From Pseudoxanthomonas helianthi (GTDB lineage: Bacteria > Pseudomonadota > Gammaproteobacteria > Xanthomonadales > Xanthomonadaceae), in assembly GCF_017939625.1 (NCBI RefSeq), contig NZ_JAGKTC010000001.1, positions 124,413-188,412 of the forward strand: DNA of 64,000 bases, given 5' to 3'. Positions 16,263 to 25,141 of this stretch are shown in pieces. Position 1 is the stretch's first letter. The number at the start of each line of letters is the position of its first letter. The translations under genes were made by a program, and so were the position numbers. The notes under the pieces were generated by a model. That model had not been told where the DNA came from and made no database searches. It saw only the letters and a list, made by a program, of their open reading frames with translations.

Positions 16263-19200
16263 TCAGAACTTGTACTTCAGGGTCAACAGAGCCTGCCACC
16301 GCGAGATGACGCGATGCGGATTGGTGTAGGTGTCGTAGATTCCGAACTCCTGCCAGTTCGGCGCGGTAGGAGTACCCAGGTCGTAGACGTACTTGCCGTT
16401 CACGACATCCGAAACGTTGACCAGACGACGGCTGGCGAAGAAACCCAGGCCATCCTGCGTGCCCCAGTCCTTGTTGAGCATGTTCAGGAAGTTGTAGACG
16501 TCCAGGCGGACGACGATCTTGTTGCTCTTGAAGAAGCCCGGGAATTCCTGCTGGACGCCCAAGTCGACCTGGTTGAACCACGGCTGGCGCGAGGAGCCGC
16601 GTTCCGCGATCCGGCCCCGATGCGACGCCAGATACGGATCGTTGTCGATGAAGGCCTGGAATGCCGCGATCTGCTCGGCGGTGGTACCGGCCTTGTAGGT
16701 CACGATCGGGTCATTGACCAGCGGGATATAGGCCAGGTCGACGTTGCTGGCGACGGCATCGCCGTTGACGTCGTTGCCGCCGAAGACCCAGCTGTAGGGC
16801 TGCCCGCTGTGGCCGTTGTAGTACAGGCTCACCGAAGTCTTGTTGTCGCCGAAGAAGGCGTGCTCCCAGTTCAGCGAAGCCTTGATCGAGTACTTGATGT
16901 CGTAGCGGGACGGCGCTTCGACGATCTCGTTCGGGTTGGCACGGGCCACCCAGTTGTAATTCGAATAGGCCTGCGAACTGGTGCCCGGATTGACTTCGGT
17001 GGCGTGGGTATAGGTGAAGCTGAGGTTGCCGCCGAAGCCGCGCGACATCGGCTTGTCCAGCGAGAAGGTCAGCGCGCTGGAACCGCCCAGATCGGTGTTG
17101 GTCAGCAAGGTGGAGCGGTAGTAGATCTCGGGATACGCGCCATTGTTGCTGCCGTTGCCGACCTGGCTGGTGTTGGCGTTGGGATAGGTCTGCCAGTAGG
17201 AGAGACGGCCGTCCGGCAGGGTGCCCTTCGGCGTGCCGACGTTCGGCAGGACATAGGCGATGGCGTTCTTGTGCTTGATGCGCTGGTATTCGACCGTGCC
17301 GATCAGCCCCCACCACGGCAACTCGGCGTCCCAGCCAAGGCTGAACTTCCACGCAGTCGGCAGCTTGAAGTTCGGATCCAGGACGTCGATCTGGCAGTTC
17401 GCGCCCCTGACGCAGATGCCTGGCGGAAGCGCGGAGGACTGCACGCCGGGCTGGTTGTTCGGATCGGCGCTGAAGGGATCGGTGACCGGATTGGTGCTGG
17501 TGTACTGCTTGGACGAGACCACACCGTTGTTGGTATACGGGTTGGTCAGCCACACGTACGGCGGAACGCTCTGGAACAGACCCGCGCCGCCGCGCAGCTG
17601 CATCATGCGTGGCGTATTGAAGTTGTAGTTGAAGGCCACGCGCGGTTCGAACACCTTGTTGCCGGAACCCAGCGTGGTGTCGGACGGATAGCCGAAGTAA
17701 TGCTCCCATACCGCCGGCTGGACCGGATTGGCGGGGTTGTACTGGCCATTCGGCAGGGTCTGCCCGGCCGGCTGGTATCCGGCGACCGGCGGAGAGCGGT
17801 CGGCCTTCGGAATGTTCAGGCGCACGCCGAAGACGACCGACAGATTGTCGTTCACCTGCCAGGTGTCCTGCAGGAACGGGCTGATCTGGCGGTAGGTCCA
17901 CGCACCCGCCAGGTCCTTCAGGGTGACGCCGTTCGGAAGGACGTTCTTGACGAACGTGCCGTAGTTCTTGGCCAGGATCTCGTCCGCCGGCGTGCCATTG
18001 CCGTTCTTGTCGTAGAAGCCATAGGAACCGTGCAGCAACTGGCCGAAGGCGTTGGCGATCTCGTTGCTCAGGAAATCGACGCCACCCTTGATCACGTGGC
18101 TGCCGGCGTAGTACGTACCAGACAAGGTGCCGGTGAAGCGCTTGCTATCGATCAGGTTCTCGTGGCGGAAGCGGTCTTCACCCGCGATTACCCAAGGAAC
18201 GCTGGAGCTGATCTGGGTCGGGTTGTTGGGGCACGCGACCGCGCTGAAGCACGCGAACACCTCCGGCTGGTCTACCGCGGCACCATTGACGGCACCGTAC
18301 TTCTGGTACCCGATCTTGAGTTCGGTGCTGAAGTTGTCGGTCCAATCGCTGAACAGCTGCACCGAATAGTTGTCGGTCTTGCTCGCCGCGTTGTACCAGT
18401 TGCTGGGCATGATGACGCTGTATTCCCTGGCGTACGAGCTGTACGGCTGGGGTTTGGCTTCCTCGGTGCGCTGGAAGGTGAAGCTGGCGCGCTGGCTGTC
18501 GGTAATGTTCCAGTCCAGCTTGGCCACCGTGCGCTTGTTCTCCAGGGCCGCCGCCGTGGCGGTACCCGGATCGACGCCGATGGTTTTGAACGCGTTGGCG
18601 ACTTCGTCCACCTGCGACTGGGTCAGCCGGCCGGTGCTGAGGGCATCGCTGCCGACGCCGGCGAGACCGCTGATTTTCTGTTCTTCGTAGGAAACGAAGA
18701 AGAACAGCTTGTCCTTGACGATGGGGCCGCCGAAGGTAGCACCGGTTGTTTCGTTCTTGTCGTAGCCAGTGTACTTCTTGCCATCGAGCTTGCCGACCAT
18801 GCTGCTGGCGTTGCTCTGAGCGCGGTACACCGAACCATGGAATTCATTGGTGCCCGACTTGGTGACGGCGTTGATGTTGGCACCCACGGAGTCCGAGGTG
18901 ACGTCGTAATCGCTGACCTTGATGTCGTAAGCCGCGATGGAATCCGCCGAAATCGGCGAGCCGATGAAGGCCAGGCCGCTCGCCTGCAAGCCGAAGGGAT
19001 CGCCCACCGACAGACCATCGACGCTGATGTTGTTGTAGCGGTTGTTCTGACCGGCCACGGACATCTGGCCTTCGCTCTGATCGGTAATGGTGATGCGCGG
19101 ATCCAGGCGGGCGATGTCGTCGATGGAGCGGTTGCCGCTGACGGCGGTTTCCAGCGCACGGCCGCTGATCGAGGTGCCCACGCCCTTGTTGTCGGGATTG

Positions 19201-19610
19201 AAGATGGCCAGGGTTTCGCGCGAACCGACCACGGCCACGGTGCCCAGCGTGGTGGCATCGCCCGAGTGCAACTGCGCGTCGACGTTGCCGACCTTGTTCA
19301 GTTCGAGGTAGATGCCCTCTTCGGTATCGGTACCCGCACCCTGCTTGACCACGCTGACCGTGTACGGGCCGCCCACGCGCAGGCCGTGCGCGATGTAGCG
19401 ACCGTTGGCATCGGTGGTTGCACGACTGACCGTGCCCGACTCCACGTGGGTGATGGTGACTTCAGCACCGGCCACGGGCGCGCCGCCAGCATCGGTGACC
19501 ACGCCGCCGACGCCGGCCGAGGTGCTCTGCGCGAATACCGGGGCAGCAGCCAGCGCGGCCACCAGACCGAGGGCAAGCTTGGATTTCCGAAGATGACGGG
19601 ATTGGTTCAT
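16263..19610 (-). CDS. Oar-like TonB-dependent receptor
   Basis: A 1115-residue outer membrane receptor with a signal peptide ending VFA/QSTSAG. An N-terminal carboxypeptidase regulatory-like domain follows (about 30-110; GGVVTDAGGAPVAGAEVTIT), then a plug (about 130-250; NNRYNNISVDGLSVGD, VGANINAVTKSGTNEFHGSV) and a beta-barrel ending in the aromatic LTLKYKF. This architecture matches the Oar group of TonB receptors, common in Xanthomonadaceae and linked to uptake of peptides or large ligands. It stands alone, with no TonB/ExbBD or SusD partner nearby, and has its own terminator. The ligand is unknown. Confidence 0.9.
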   Translation of the reverse strand: MNQSRHLRKSKLALGLVAALAAAPVFAQSTSAGVGGVVTDAGGAPVAGAEVTITHVESGTVSRATTDANGRYIAHGLRVGGPYTVSVVKQGAGTDTEEGIYLELNKVGNVDAQLHSGDATTLGTVAVVGSRETLAIFNPDNKGVGTSISGRALETAVSGNRSIDDIARLDPRITITDQSEGQMSVAGQNNRYNNISVDGLSVGDPFGLQASGLAFIGSPISADSIAAYDIKVSDYDVTSDSVGANINAVTKSGTNEFHGSVYRAQSNASSMVGKLDGKKYTGYDKNETTGATFGGPIVKDKLFFFVSYEEQKISGLAGVGSDALSTGRLTQSQVDEVANAFKTIGVDPGTATAAALENKRTVAKLDWNITDSQRASFTFQRTEEAKPQPYSSYAREYSVIMPSNWYNAASKTDNYSVQLFSDWTDNFSTELKIGYQKYGAVNGAAVDQPEVFACFSAVACPNNPTQISSSVPWVIAGEDRFRHENLIDSKRFTGTLSGTYYAGSHVIKGGVDFLSNEIANAFGQLLHGSYGFYDKNGNGTPADEILAKNYGTFVKNVLPNGVTLKDLAGAWTYRQISPFLQDTWQVNDNLSVVFGVRLNIPKADRSPPVAGYQPAGQTLPNGQYNPANPVQPAVWEHYFGYPSDTTLGSGNKVFEPRVAFNYNFNTPRMMQLRGGAGLFQSVPPYVWLTNPYTNNGVVSSKQYTSTNPVTDPFSADPNNQPGVQSSALPPGICVRGANCQIDVLDPNFKLPTAWKFSLGWDAELPWWGLIGTVEYQRIKHKNAIAYVLPNVGTPKGTLPDGRLSYWQTYPNANTSQVGNGSNNGAYPEIYYRSTLLTNTDLGGSSALTFSLDKPMSRGFGGNLSFTYTHATEVNPGTSSQAYSNYNWVARANPNEIVEAPSRYDIKYSIKASLNWEHAFFGDNKTSVSLYYNGHSGQPYSWVFGGNDVNGDAVASNVDLAYIPLVNDPIVTYKAGTTAEQIAAFQAFIDNDPYLASHRGRIAERGSSRQPWFNQVDLGVQQEFPGFFKSNKIVVRLDVYNFLNMLNKDWGTQDGLGFFASRRLVNVSDVVNGKYVYDLGTPTAPNWQEFGIYDTYTNPHRVISRWQALLTLKYKF

Positions 19611-19747
19611 TACTGGACCTCAGATGGGATTGGCTTGGAATCGGTATGGTCTGGTCGAGCGGCGCGCGGTTCCCCTGCGCACGGAAGCGACGGCAATCGA
19701 AACTGCAAAGAAAAAGATTCCCTCGGCCTTCGATCGAAGACGCGAAG

Positions 19748-19764
19748 GTTAATTACAGGTTAAC
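19748..19764 (-). promoter_or_regulatory. GTTAA-N7-TTAAC inverted repeat upstream of the TonB receptor
   Basis: The inverted repeat gttaa-ttacagg-ttaac lies about 140 bases upstream of the receptor start in an otherwise GC-rich leader. It is one of the few AT-rich spots in the gap and may be part of the promoter or a regulator site. The long leader is notable. The function is inferred from position only. Confidence 0.35.
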
Positions 19765-19843
19765 ACGATAGGCGGGTTTTGTGACGCCCGCATGACGTTG
19801 TGCGGCAGCGCACCAAACGGCTATCTCGTTGATGCTTAACGAC

Positions 19844-20446
19844 TTAGAGGCTGGATGGTGACAGTTTCAGGTAAGTCCCTATGCCGTCTAGGAACATCTG
19901 TACCGAGATGGCCACCAATAGCATGCCCATCAGGCGCTCGATGGCGGTCAGGGCGCGTCTGCCGAGCATGCGGTACAGCATGGTCGCCGAAAACAGGATC
20001 GCCGCCGTCGCGCCCCAGGCGATCAACAGGGCCAGGCTCCACTCGCCCAGCCGGTCCGGCTCGTTGCTGCCCATCAGCATCACCGCCGCCATGCCGGACG
20101 GTCCGGCGACCAGTGGGATGGCCAACGGCACGATGAAGGGTTCGCCGCCGGGCAATTCGCCCATCAAGCCTTCCGGCCGCGGGAAGATCATCCGGATGCC
20201 GATCACGAACAGGACGATCGCGCCGGCGATCTGCACAGACTCCTGACGCAGGTGCATCAACTCGAGGAAATGCCGCCCCACCCACAGGAAGCCCATCAGC
20301 ACCACCAGCGCGATCAGCAGTTCGCGCACCACCACCACACGCTGGCGCTTGGGCGGCAACGGCTTCAGCACGCTGAGGAAGATCGGGATGTTGCCCAGCG
20401 GATCGAGGATCAGAAACAACAACAGCGCAGCGGAAAGGGTGGTCAT
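19844..20446 (-). CDS. MarC family integral membrane protein
   Basis: A 200-residue, six-helix membrane protein with the MarC signatures LFLILDPLGNIPIFLSVLK at the N-terminus, GRHFLELMHL, and PLAIPLVAGPSGMAAVMLMG in the middle. MarC proteins sit in the inner membrane and resemble transporters, but their substrate is not known; despite the name they do not confer multidrug resistance. The ATG overlaps the SDR stop as ATGA, so it is the third gene of the grxD-SDR-marC transcript. It ends about 230 bases before the TonB receptor start. Confidence 0.88.
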   Translation of the reverse strand: MTTLSAALLLFLILDPLGNIPIFLSVLKPLPPKRQRVVVVRELLIALVVLMGFLWVGRHFLELMHLRQESVQIAGAIVLFVIGIRMIFPRPEGLMGELPGGEPFIVPLAIPLVAGPSGMAAVMLMGSNEPDRLGEWSLALLIAWGATAAILFSATMLYRMLGRRALTAIERLMGMLLVAISVQMFLDGIGTYLKLSPSSL

Positions 20447-21189
20447 GCACCCGGCCCCCAGACCTGCCCGCGGTGCTCCGCGCCGGCCGGCGACAACAGG
20501 CGGACGCAGGCCTCGGCGTAGGCGTCCGGATCGCGCAATGCGGCATCCGTGTCGTCGGCGTAGGCCTTGGAACGCAGCGGCGTGCGCATCGGACCCGGCC
20601 GCAACGCGGACACGCGTACCGGCGAAGAAGCGAGTTCCGCGTGCAGCATGCCGACCAGCGCCTGCAGCGCTGGCTGGACAACGCCATAGCCACCCCAATA
20701 GGCCTGTCCGGTCAGCGCCGGCTCGTTTACCGCAAACACCACCGCTGCGTCGGTCGATTGCTTCAACAGCGGCAGACACGCCTGGGTCAACCACCATGGC
20801 GCGGTCAGGTTGACGTGCACGGCACGGGCGAAGGCCGCCGGATCGGTGTGCTCCAGCGGCGTCAGGCCGCGGAATTCGGCCGCGCAATGCAGCAGGCCAT
20901 CGAGACGGCCCAACTCGTCGTGCAGGCGCCGTGCAAGTTCGACATAGTCGTCGGGCGACGCGCCTTCCAGGTCCAGCGGATACAGCAGCGGTTCGACGCC
21001 GACCTGCGTGCACGCGTCGTAGACGCGGTTCAACTTCGGCAGCTTACGCCCGAGCAACACGACCGTGGCGCCCGCCTCGGCGCAGGCGCGTGCCGCTGCG
21101 GCGCCCAAGCCGCCATGCGCGCCGCTGACCAGCACCACGCGATCCTGCAGGGCGCGCGCGTCGCGCACGGGAAGGGAAACCAGGCTCAC
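20443..21189 (-). CDS. Short-chain dehydrogenase/reductase (YciK-like)
   Basis: A 248-residue Rossmann oxidoreductase with the NAD(P)-binding motif VVLVSGAHGGLGAAAARACAEAGATVVLLGR, the central LHCAAEF (in place of NNAG), and PGPMRTPLR at the C-terminal end. It resembles YciK/FabG-like SDRs. The catalytic Tyr region reads YWGGYGVVQPALQAL: a Tyr is present, but the usual Lys four residues later is Gln (Y-G-V-V-Q), so catalysis by the standard triad is doubtful. The start is a GTG overlapping the grxD stop (GTGA), and its stop overlaps marC. Confidence 0.85.
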   Translation of the reverse strand: MSLVSLPVRDARALQDRVVLVSGAHGGLGAAAARACAEAGATVVLLGRKLPKLNRVYDACTQVGVEPLLYPLDLEGASPDDYVELARRLHDELGRLDGLLHCAAEFRGLTPLEHTDPAAFARAVHVNLTAPWWLTQACLPLLKQSTDAAVVFAVNEPALTGQAYWGGYGVVQPALQALVGMLHAELASSPVRVSALRPGPMRTPLRSKAYADDTDAALRDPDAYAEACVRLLSPAGAEHRGQVWGPGA

Positions 21190-21506
21190 TGCGATGCCGC
21201 CTCCACGACGATGCGCTGCAACTCGCCAGACTCGAGCAACTCGAGGGTGATGTCGCAGCCGCCGATCAGCTCGCCATGGATGAAAAGCTGCGGGAAGGTC
21301 GGCCAGTTCGAGAAGCGCGGCAGGTTGGCGCGAATCTCCGGCTCTTCCAGCACGTTGATCGTGTAGATCGATTCCGCGCCGGCCGAACGCAGCGCCTCCA
21401 CCGCGCGACTGGAGAAGCCGCACATCGGGAACTCCGGCGTGCCCTTCATGAACAGTACGAGCGGATGGCCGTCGATCTCGGCCTGGATGCGTTCCATCAC
21501 CGGCAT
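21186..21506 (-). CDS. grxD: Monothiol glutaredoxin Grx4/GrxD
   Basis: A 106-residue protein with the monothiol CGFS active site (Cys29; GTPEFPMCGFSSRAV), the TFPQLFIHGELIGGCDI glutathione-binding segment, and full family length (E. coli GrxD has 115). GrxD carries or delivers [2Fe-2S] clusters, alone or with BolA-type proteins. The ATG at 21506 has GGAG nine bases upstream; an in-frame ATG at 21524 is less well placed. It heads the coupled operon with SDR and marC, divergent from sodB, so two iron/oxidative-stress genes share one 100-base intergenic region. Confidence 0.93.
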   Translation of the reverse strand: MPVMERIQAEIDGHPLVLFMKGTPEFPMCGFSSRAVEALRSAGAESIYTINVLEEPEIRANLPRFSNWPTFPQLFIHGELIGGCDITLELLESGELQRIVVEAASQ

Positions 21507-21542
21507 GGTGTTTTTCTCCAGCATTGACGGCCTGCAAAGGGG

Positions 21543-21578
21543 CGTCCGGGGTAAACTCCTATTGTAATCCCCCGGACG
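21543..21578. promoter_or_regulatory. Inverted repeat between grxD and sodB
   Basis: A 9-bp perfect inverted repeat (cgtccgggg at 21543-21551, ccccggacg at 21570-21578) encloses an 18-base AT-rich stretch (taaactcctattgtaatc) in the divergent promoter region. The AT-rich core is the likely -10 area for one or both genes, so the arms could bind a regulator. No Fur or SoxR consensus is clear. Confidence 0.35.
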
Positions 21579-21608
21579 ACTTTCAACCGCCAAGCCAGAG
21601 GAACCGCC

Positions 21609-22187
21609 ATGGCCATCGAACTGCCCCCCCTGCCCTACGACCGCACCGCGCTGGAGCCGCATATTTCCGGCGAAACCATCGATTACCACTACGGCAAGCA
21701 CCACAAGACCTATGTCGACAACCTCAACAAGTTGATCGAAGGCACCGAGTTCGCCAGCCTGCCGCTGGAGGAAATCATCAGGAAGTCGTCGGGCGGCATG
21801 TTCAACAACGCCGCGCAGGTCTGGAACCATACCTTCTACTGGAACGGCCTGAAGCCCAACGGCGGCGGCGAGCCCACCGGCAAGCTGGCGGAGCTGATCA
21901 ACGCCGCGTTCGGCAGCTTCGACAAGTTCAAGGAAGAATTCACCAAGACCGCCATCGGCACCTTCGGTTCCGGCTGGGGCTGGCTGGTGCAGCGTCCCGA
22001 CGGTTCGCTGGGCCTGGCCAGCACCTCCAACGCCGCCACCCCGCTGACCGGCGAGGACAAGCCGCTGTTGACCATCGACGTGTGGGAACACGCGTACTAC
22101 ATCGACTACCGCAACGCGCGGCCGAAGTACGTCGAGTCGTTCTGGGCGCTGGTCAACTGGGATTTCGTCGCCTCGAACCTGCGCTGA
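21609..22187 (+). CDS. sodB: Iron superoxide dismutase
   Basis: A 192-residue cytoplasmic Fe-type SOD, the same size as E. coli SodB. Metal ligands are His27 ([15 protein letters not shown]), the His in [14 protein letters not shown], and Asp/His in [14 protein letters not shown]. The [14 protein letters not shown] block and the Ala-Ala-Gln sequence before it are typical of Fe-SOD rather than Mn-SOD. It dismutates superoxide to H2O2 and O2. AGAGGAA lies close before the ATG. It diverges from grxD and ends in a strong shared terminator. Confidence 0.96.
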   Translation: MAIELPPLPYDRTALEPHISGETIDYHYGKHHKTYVDNLNKLIEGTEFASLPLEEIIRKSSGGMFNNAAQVWNHTFYWNGLKPNGGGEPTGKLAELINAAFGSFDKFKEEFTKTAIGTFGSGWGWLVQRPDGSLGLASTSNAATPLTGEDKPLLTIDVWEHAYYIDYRNARPKYVESFWALVNWDFVASNLR

Positions 22188-22209
22188 TCAGCGACGGATT
22201 CCGCGAAAG

Positions 22210-22265
22210 AAGAAGGCCGGGGGTTTTCAACCGACGAACGTCGGTTCAACCCGGCCTTCTTTTTT
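22210..22265. terminator. Bidirectional terminator between sodB and purK
   Basis: Outer arms agaaggccggg (22211-22221) and cccggccttct (22250-22260) enclose a second hairpin, aaccgac/gtcggtt (22229-22246). On the plus strand the stem is followed by TTTTTT; on the minus strand by TTCTTT. It therefore serves convergent sodB and purK. The inner 14-base palindrome recurs, inverted, at 40307-40320. Confidence 0.85.
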
Positions 22266-22294
22266 GTGGCGTCGCGAAACGATGCACGAACCCG

Positions 22295-23434
22295 TCAGCG
22301 CAACCGTTCGATCACCGGCTCCACTTGCGGCTGTCGCTGCAACGCCACGCCGACACGCTGCAGCGACGCGGCGAGCTCTTCGCGCGAATCCGCCCGCAAC
22401 GTCGCATGCCCGACCTTGCGCCCGGCGCGCGGCAATTTGCCGTAGTCGTGCCAATGGCCGCCGGCTTCGCCCAGCACCGCGGCGGCGTCGGGCATCGCAC
22501 CGATCCAGTTGAGCATGCATGCGTGGCCCAGCATGCGCGTATCGCCCAGCGGCAGGCCAAGCACCGCACGCAGGTGGTTCTGGAACTGCGAAGTCTCGGA
22601 ACCCTCGATGGTCCAGTGGCCGGAGTTGTGCACGCGCGGAGCCATTTCGTTGGCCAGCAAGACGCCGTCCTTGCAGAACAGCTCCAGCGCGAACACGCCG
22701 ACGTAGTCGATCTTTTCCGCCAGCTTGCGCGCATGCGCGATGGCCGCTTCGGCAAGCGCATCGTCGGCCTGCGCCGGAGCGAGGCTGGCCGAGAGCACCC
22801 CGTCGACATGCCAGTTCTCGGTCAGCGGCCAGCTGCGGAATTCGCCGTCGCGGCCACGTACCGCGACCACCGACAATTCCCGCTGGAACGGCACGAAGGC
22901 CTCGACGATCAGGCCGACCTTGTCCGCCTGGGCGCCGAGCGCATCCCACGCCGCATCGGCGTCGGCGAGCGCGCGGATGCGGAACTGGCCCTTGCCGTCG
23001 TAGCCGAGCCGGCGTGTCTTCAGGATGCACGGCACGCCGACCCGGGCCAGCGCGGCGTCCAGCTCCTCGCGAGTGGCGACCGCGGCGAAGTCCGGCACCG
23101 GAATCCCGAGTTCGCGGAACAAGGTCTTTTCCGCCAGCCGGTCCTGGGCGATGGCCAGTGCGCGCGGGTTCGGGAACACCGGCACGCGTTCGCTCAGCCA
23201 TTGCGCGCTTTCGGCCGGCACGTTCTCGAAATCGAAGGTGGTCACGTCGACCTTCGACGCGAACTCGGCCAGCGCCTTCTCGTCGCGGTAGTCGCCGACC
23301 AGCAGCGGTGCGAACTGCCCGGCGCAGGCGTCGGCCTCGGTGTCCATGACCAGAAAACGCAGGCCCAGCGGGGCGCCGGAAAGCGCGAGCATGCGGGCCA
23401 GCTGCCCGCCTCCGAGGATGCCGACGGTGGTCAT
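22295..23434 (-). CDS. purK: 5-(carboxyamino)imidazole ribonucleotide synthase
   Basis: A 379-residue ATP-grasp enzyme beginning [23 protein letters not shown], with [16 protein letters not shown] for ATP binding and [28 protein letters not shown] for the metal and substrate site. PurK converts AIR, ATP and bicarbonate to N5-CAIR in de novo purine synthesis. The ATG overlaps the purE stop as ATGA, so the two enzymes that act in sequence are translationally coupled. The C-terminus abuts the terminator shared with sodB. Confidence 0.96.
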   Translation of the reverse strand: MTTVGILGGGQLARMLALSGAPLGLRFLVMDTEADACAGQFAPLLVGDYRDEKALAEFASKVDVTTFDFENVPAESAQWLSERVPVFPNPRALAIAQDRLAEKTLFRELGIPVPDFAAVATREELDAALARVGVPCILKTRRLGYDGKGQFRIRALADADAAWDALGAQADKVGLIVEAFVPFQRELSVVAVRGRDGEFRSWPLTENWHVDGVLSASLAPAQADDALAEAAIAHARKLAEKIDYVGVFALELFCKDGVLLANEMAPRVHNSGHWTIEGSETSQFQNHLRAVLGLPLGDTRMLGHACMLNWIGAMPDAAAVLGEAGGHWHDYGKLPRAGRKVGHATLRADSREELAASLQRVGVALQRQPQVEPVIERLR

Positions 23435-23934
23435 TGGCGCGGATCGTCCGCGGCCAGGACGTCGCCGGTCTGCTTCTCGCGGAACGCGGCCAGCGCTTCG
23501 CCGATGAGCGGATGTTCCGTCGCCAGCAGCGCAGCGGCGAACAGCGCCGCGTTGGCCGCGCCGGCGTTGCCGATGGCGAAGGTGGCGACCGGGATGCCGG
23601 CCGGCATCTGCACGATCGACAGCAGCGAATCCATGCCGTTCAACGCCTTCGACTGCACCGGCACGCCGAGCACCGGTACCGCGGTTTTCGCCGCCAGCAT
23701 GCCCGGCAGGTGCGCGGCGCCGCCGGCCCCGGCGACGATCGCACGCAGGCCGCGCGAAGCCGCGCTTTCGGCGTACGAGAACAGCACGTCCGGCGTGCGG
23801 TGCGCGGACACCACTTTCACTTCGTAGGGCACGCCCAGCGCATCGAGCTTGTGCGCGGCGTGCTGCATCGTGTCCCAGTCGGAACGCGAGCCCATCACGA
23901 TGCCGACCAGCGGCTGGGAATGGTTGGCGGTCAT
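23431..23934 (-). CDS. purE: N5-CAIR mutase
   Basis: A 167-residue class I PurE with [41 protein letters not shown], whose His is catalytic, and [39 protein letters not shown]. It rearranges N5-CAIR to CAIR, the step after PurK. The start at 23934 matches the family N-terminus. It diverges from the Trm112-type gene across only 57 bases. Confidence 0.96.
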   Translation of the reverse strand: MTANHSQPLVGIVMGSRSDWDTMQHAAHKLDALGVPYEVKVVSAHRTPDVLFSYAESAASRGLRAIVAGAGGAAHLPGMLAAKTAVPVLGVPVQSKALNGMDSLLSIVQMPAGIPVATFAIGNAGAANAALFAAALLATEHPLIGEALAAFREKQTGDVLAADDPRQ

Positions 23935-23991
23935 TGGCCGTCCCCGATCCTAAAGACGTATTCTACCCGCCTTCCCACGCCAGACCATGCC

Positions 23992-24261
23992 ATGGATCGC
24001 AAACTGCTCGACATCCTTTGTTGCCCGGCCTCGCGCCAGCCGCTGGCCCTGCTGGAACCGCGCGGGCTGGAAGCGCTGAACCACGCCATCGCCGCCGGCA
24101 CGGTGAAGCGGATCGACGACGCGCCGCAGGCCGACGCGCTGCGCGAGGCGCTGGTCACCCGCGACCGCAAGACCGTGTACCGCGTCGACGACGGCATCCC
24201 GGTACTGCTGATCGAGGAAGGCATCGCCACCGCGCAGGTCGAAGGCTTCCCCGGCGCATGA
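23992..24261 (+). CDS. Trm112 family protein
   Basis: An 89-residue protein beginning MDRKLLDILCCPASRQPLALLE and ending with the family pattern VYRVDDGIPVLLIEEGIA. Trm112/YcaR proteins are small helpers of methyltransferases and other enzymes. It is longer than YcaR (60 residues) because of a central Ala-rich insertion, and the second Cys of the usual CPxC is replaced (C-C-P-A-S-R), so a zinc knuckle is unlikely. Its stop overlaps the nadC ATG as ATGA. Confidence 0.85.
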   Translation: MDRKLLDILCCPASRQPLALLEPRGLEALNHAIAAGTVKRIDDAPQADALREALVTRDRKTVYRVDDGIPVLLIEEGIATAQVEGFPGA

Positions 24262-25139
24262 GCGGCACCGGCATCGCCGATATCGTCGAACCGCCGCCGT
24301 ACGCGGCGGTGCTGGCCAATGTCGCCGCCGCGCTGGCGGAAGACCTGGGCCGGGGCGACGTCACCGCGGCGCTGTTGCCGGACGGCGACGACGTCGCCTA
24401 CCTGCTATGCAAGCAGGAGGCGGTGATCGCCGGGCGTCCCTGGTTCGACGCTTGCCACCGCGCGCTGGACCCGGACGTGCATATCGACTGGCGCGTGCAC
24501 GAAGGCGACCACGTCCGTGCTGACACCGTGCTGGCCACGCTGGCCGGCCGCAGCCGCGCGTTGGTCTCGGCCGAACGCAGCGCCCTGAATTTCCTGCAGA
24601 CCCTATCGGGTACCGCCACGGTCACTGCCGCCTTCGTCGATGCCGTGCGCGGCACCCGGACGAAGATCCTCGACACTCGCAAGACCCTGCCGGGCCTGCG
24701 CCTGGCGCAGAAGTACGCGGTGCGCGTCGGCGGCGGGGTCAACCATCGCATCGGCCTGTACGACGCGGTGATGCTGAAGGAAAACCACATCCGCGCATTC
24801 GGCTCGGTGACCGCGGCGATCCGTGCCGCGCGCGCGGCGCAACCCGCATTGCCGCTGATCGTCGAGGTGGAAACGCTGGCGCAACTGGAAGAAGCGTTGC
24901 GCGAGGGTTGCGAACGCATCCTGGTCGACGATTTCGACGCGGACACGCGCCAGGAGGCGGTGCGCATCGCCAACGGGCGCATCCCGCTGGAGGTTTCCGG
25001 GAGCGTCGACCTGGGCCGCGTTCGCGCCATCGCCGAGGACGGTGTCGACTGCATTTCGATCGGCGCGCTGACCAAGCACGTGCAGGCCATCGACCTGTCG
25101 ATGAAGCTCGGCCCGGTGCCGGCTCAGTACGGCGGCTGA
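24258..25139 (+). CDS. nadC: Nicotinate-nucleotide pyrophosphorylase (carboxylating)
   Basis: A 293-residue quinolinate phosphoribosyltransferase. Recognised segments are AEDLGRGDVTAALLP, SAERSALNFLQTLSGTAT, TRKTLPGLRLAQKYAVRVGGGVNHRIGL, LKENHI and EVSGSVDLGRVRAIAEDGVDCISIGALTK. It makes nicotinate mononucleotide from quinolinate and PRPP in de novo NAD synthesis. The start is fixed by the ATGA overlap with the Trm112-type gene. A DUF3301 gene follows after two bases. Confidence 0.95.
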   Translation: MSGTGIADIVEPPPYAAVLANVAAALAEDLGRGDVTAALLPDGDDVAYLLCKQEAVIAGRPWFDACHRALDPDVHIDWRVHEGDHVRADTVLATLAGRSRALVSAERSALNFLQTLSGTATVTAAFVDAVRGTRTKILDTRKTLPGLRLAQKYAVRVGGGVNHRIGLYDAVMLKENHIRAFGSVTAAIRAARAAQPALPLIVEVETLAQLEEALREGCERILVDDFDADTRQEAVRIANGRIPLEVSGSVDLGRVRAIAEDGVDCISIGALTKHVQAIDLSMKLGPVPAQYGG

Positions 25140-25141
25140 GC

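Noticed and set aside
16131-19763. A 1210-codon open frame on the plus strand opposite the TonB receptor
   Set aside because: It lies antisense to a clear receptor gene, its translation is rich in Arg/Ala/Val/Gly with no domain, and it is explained by the lack of stop codons opposite GC-biased codons.
19844-20446. MarC as a multidrug resistance determinant
   Set aside because: Family studies showed MarC is not a drug resistance protein despite its name, and nothing here suggests otherwise.
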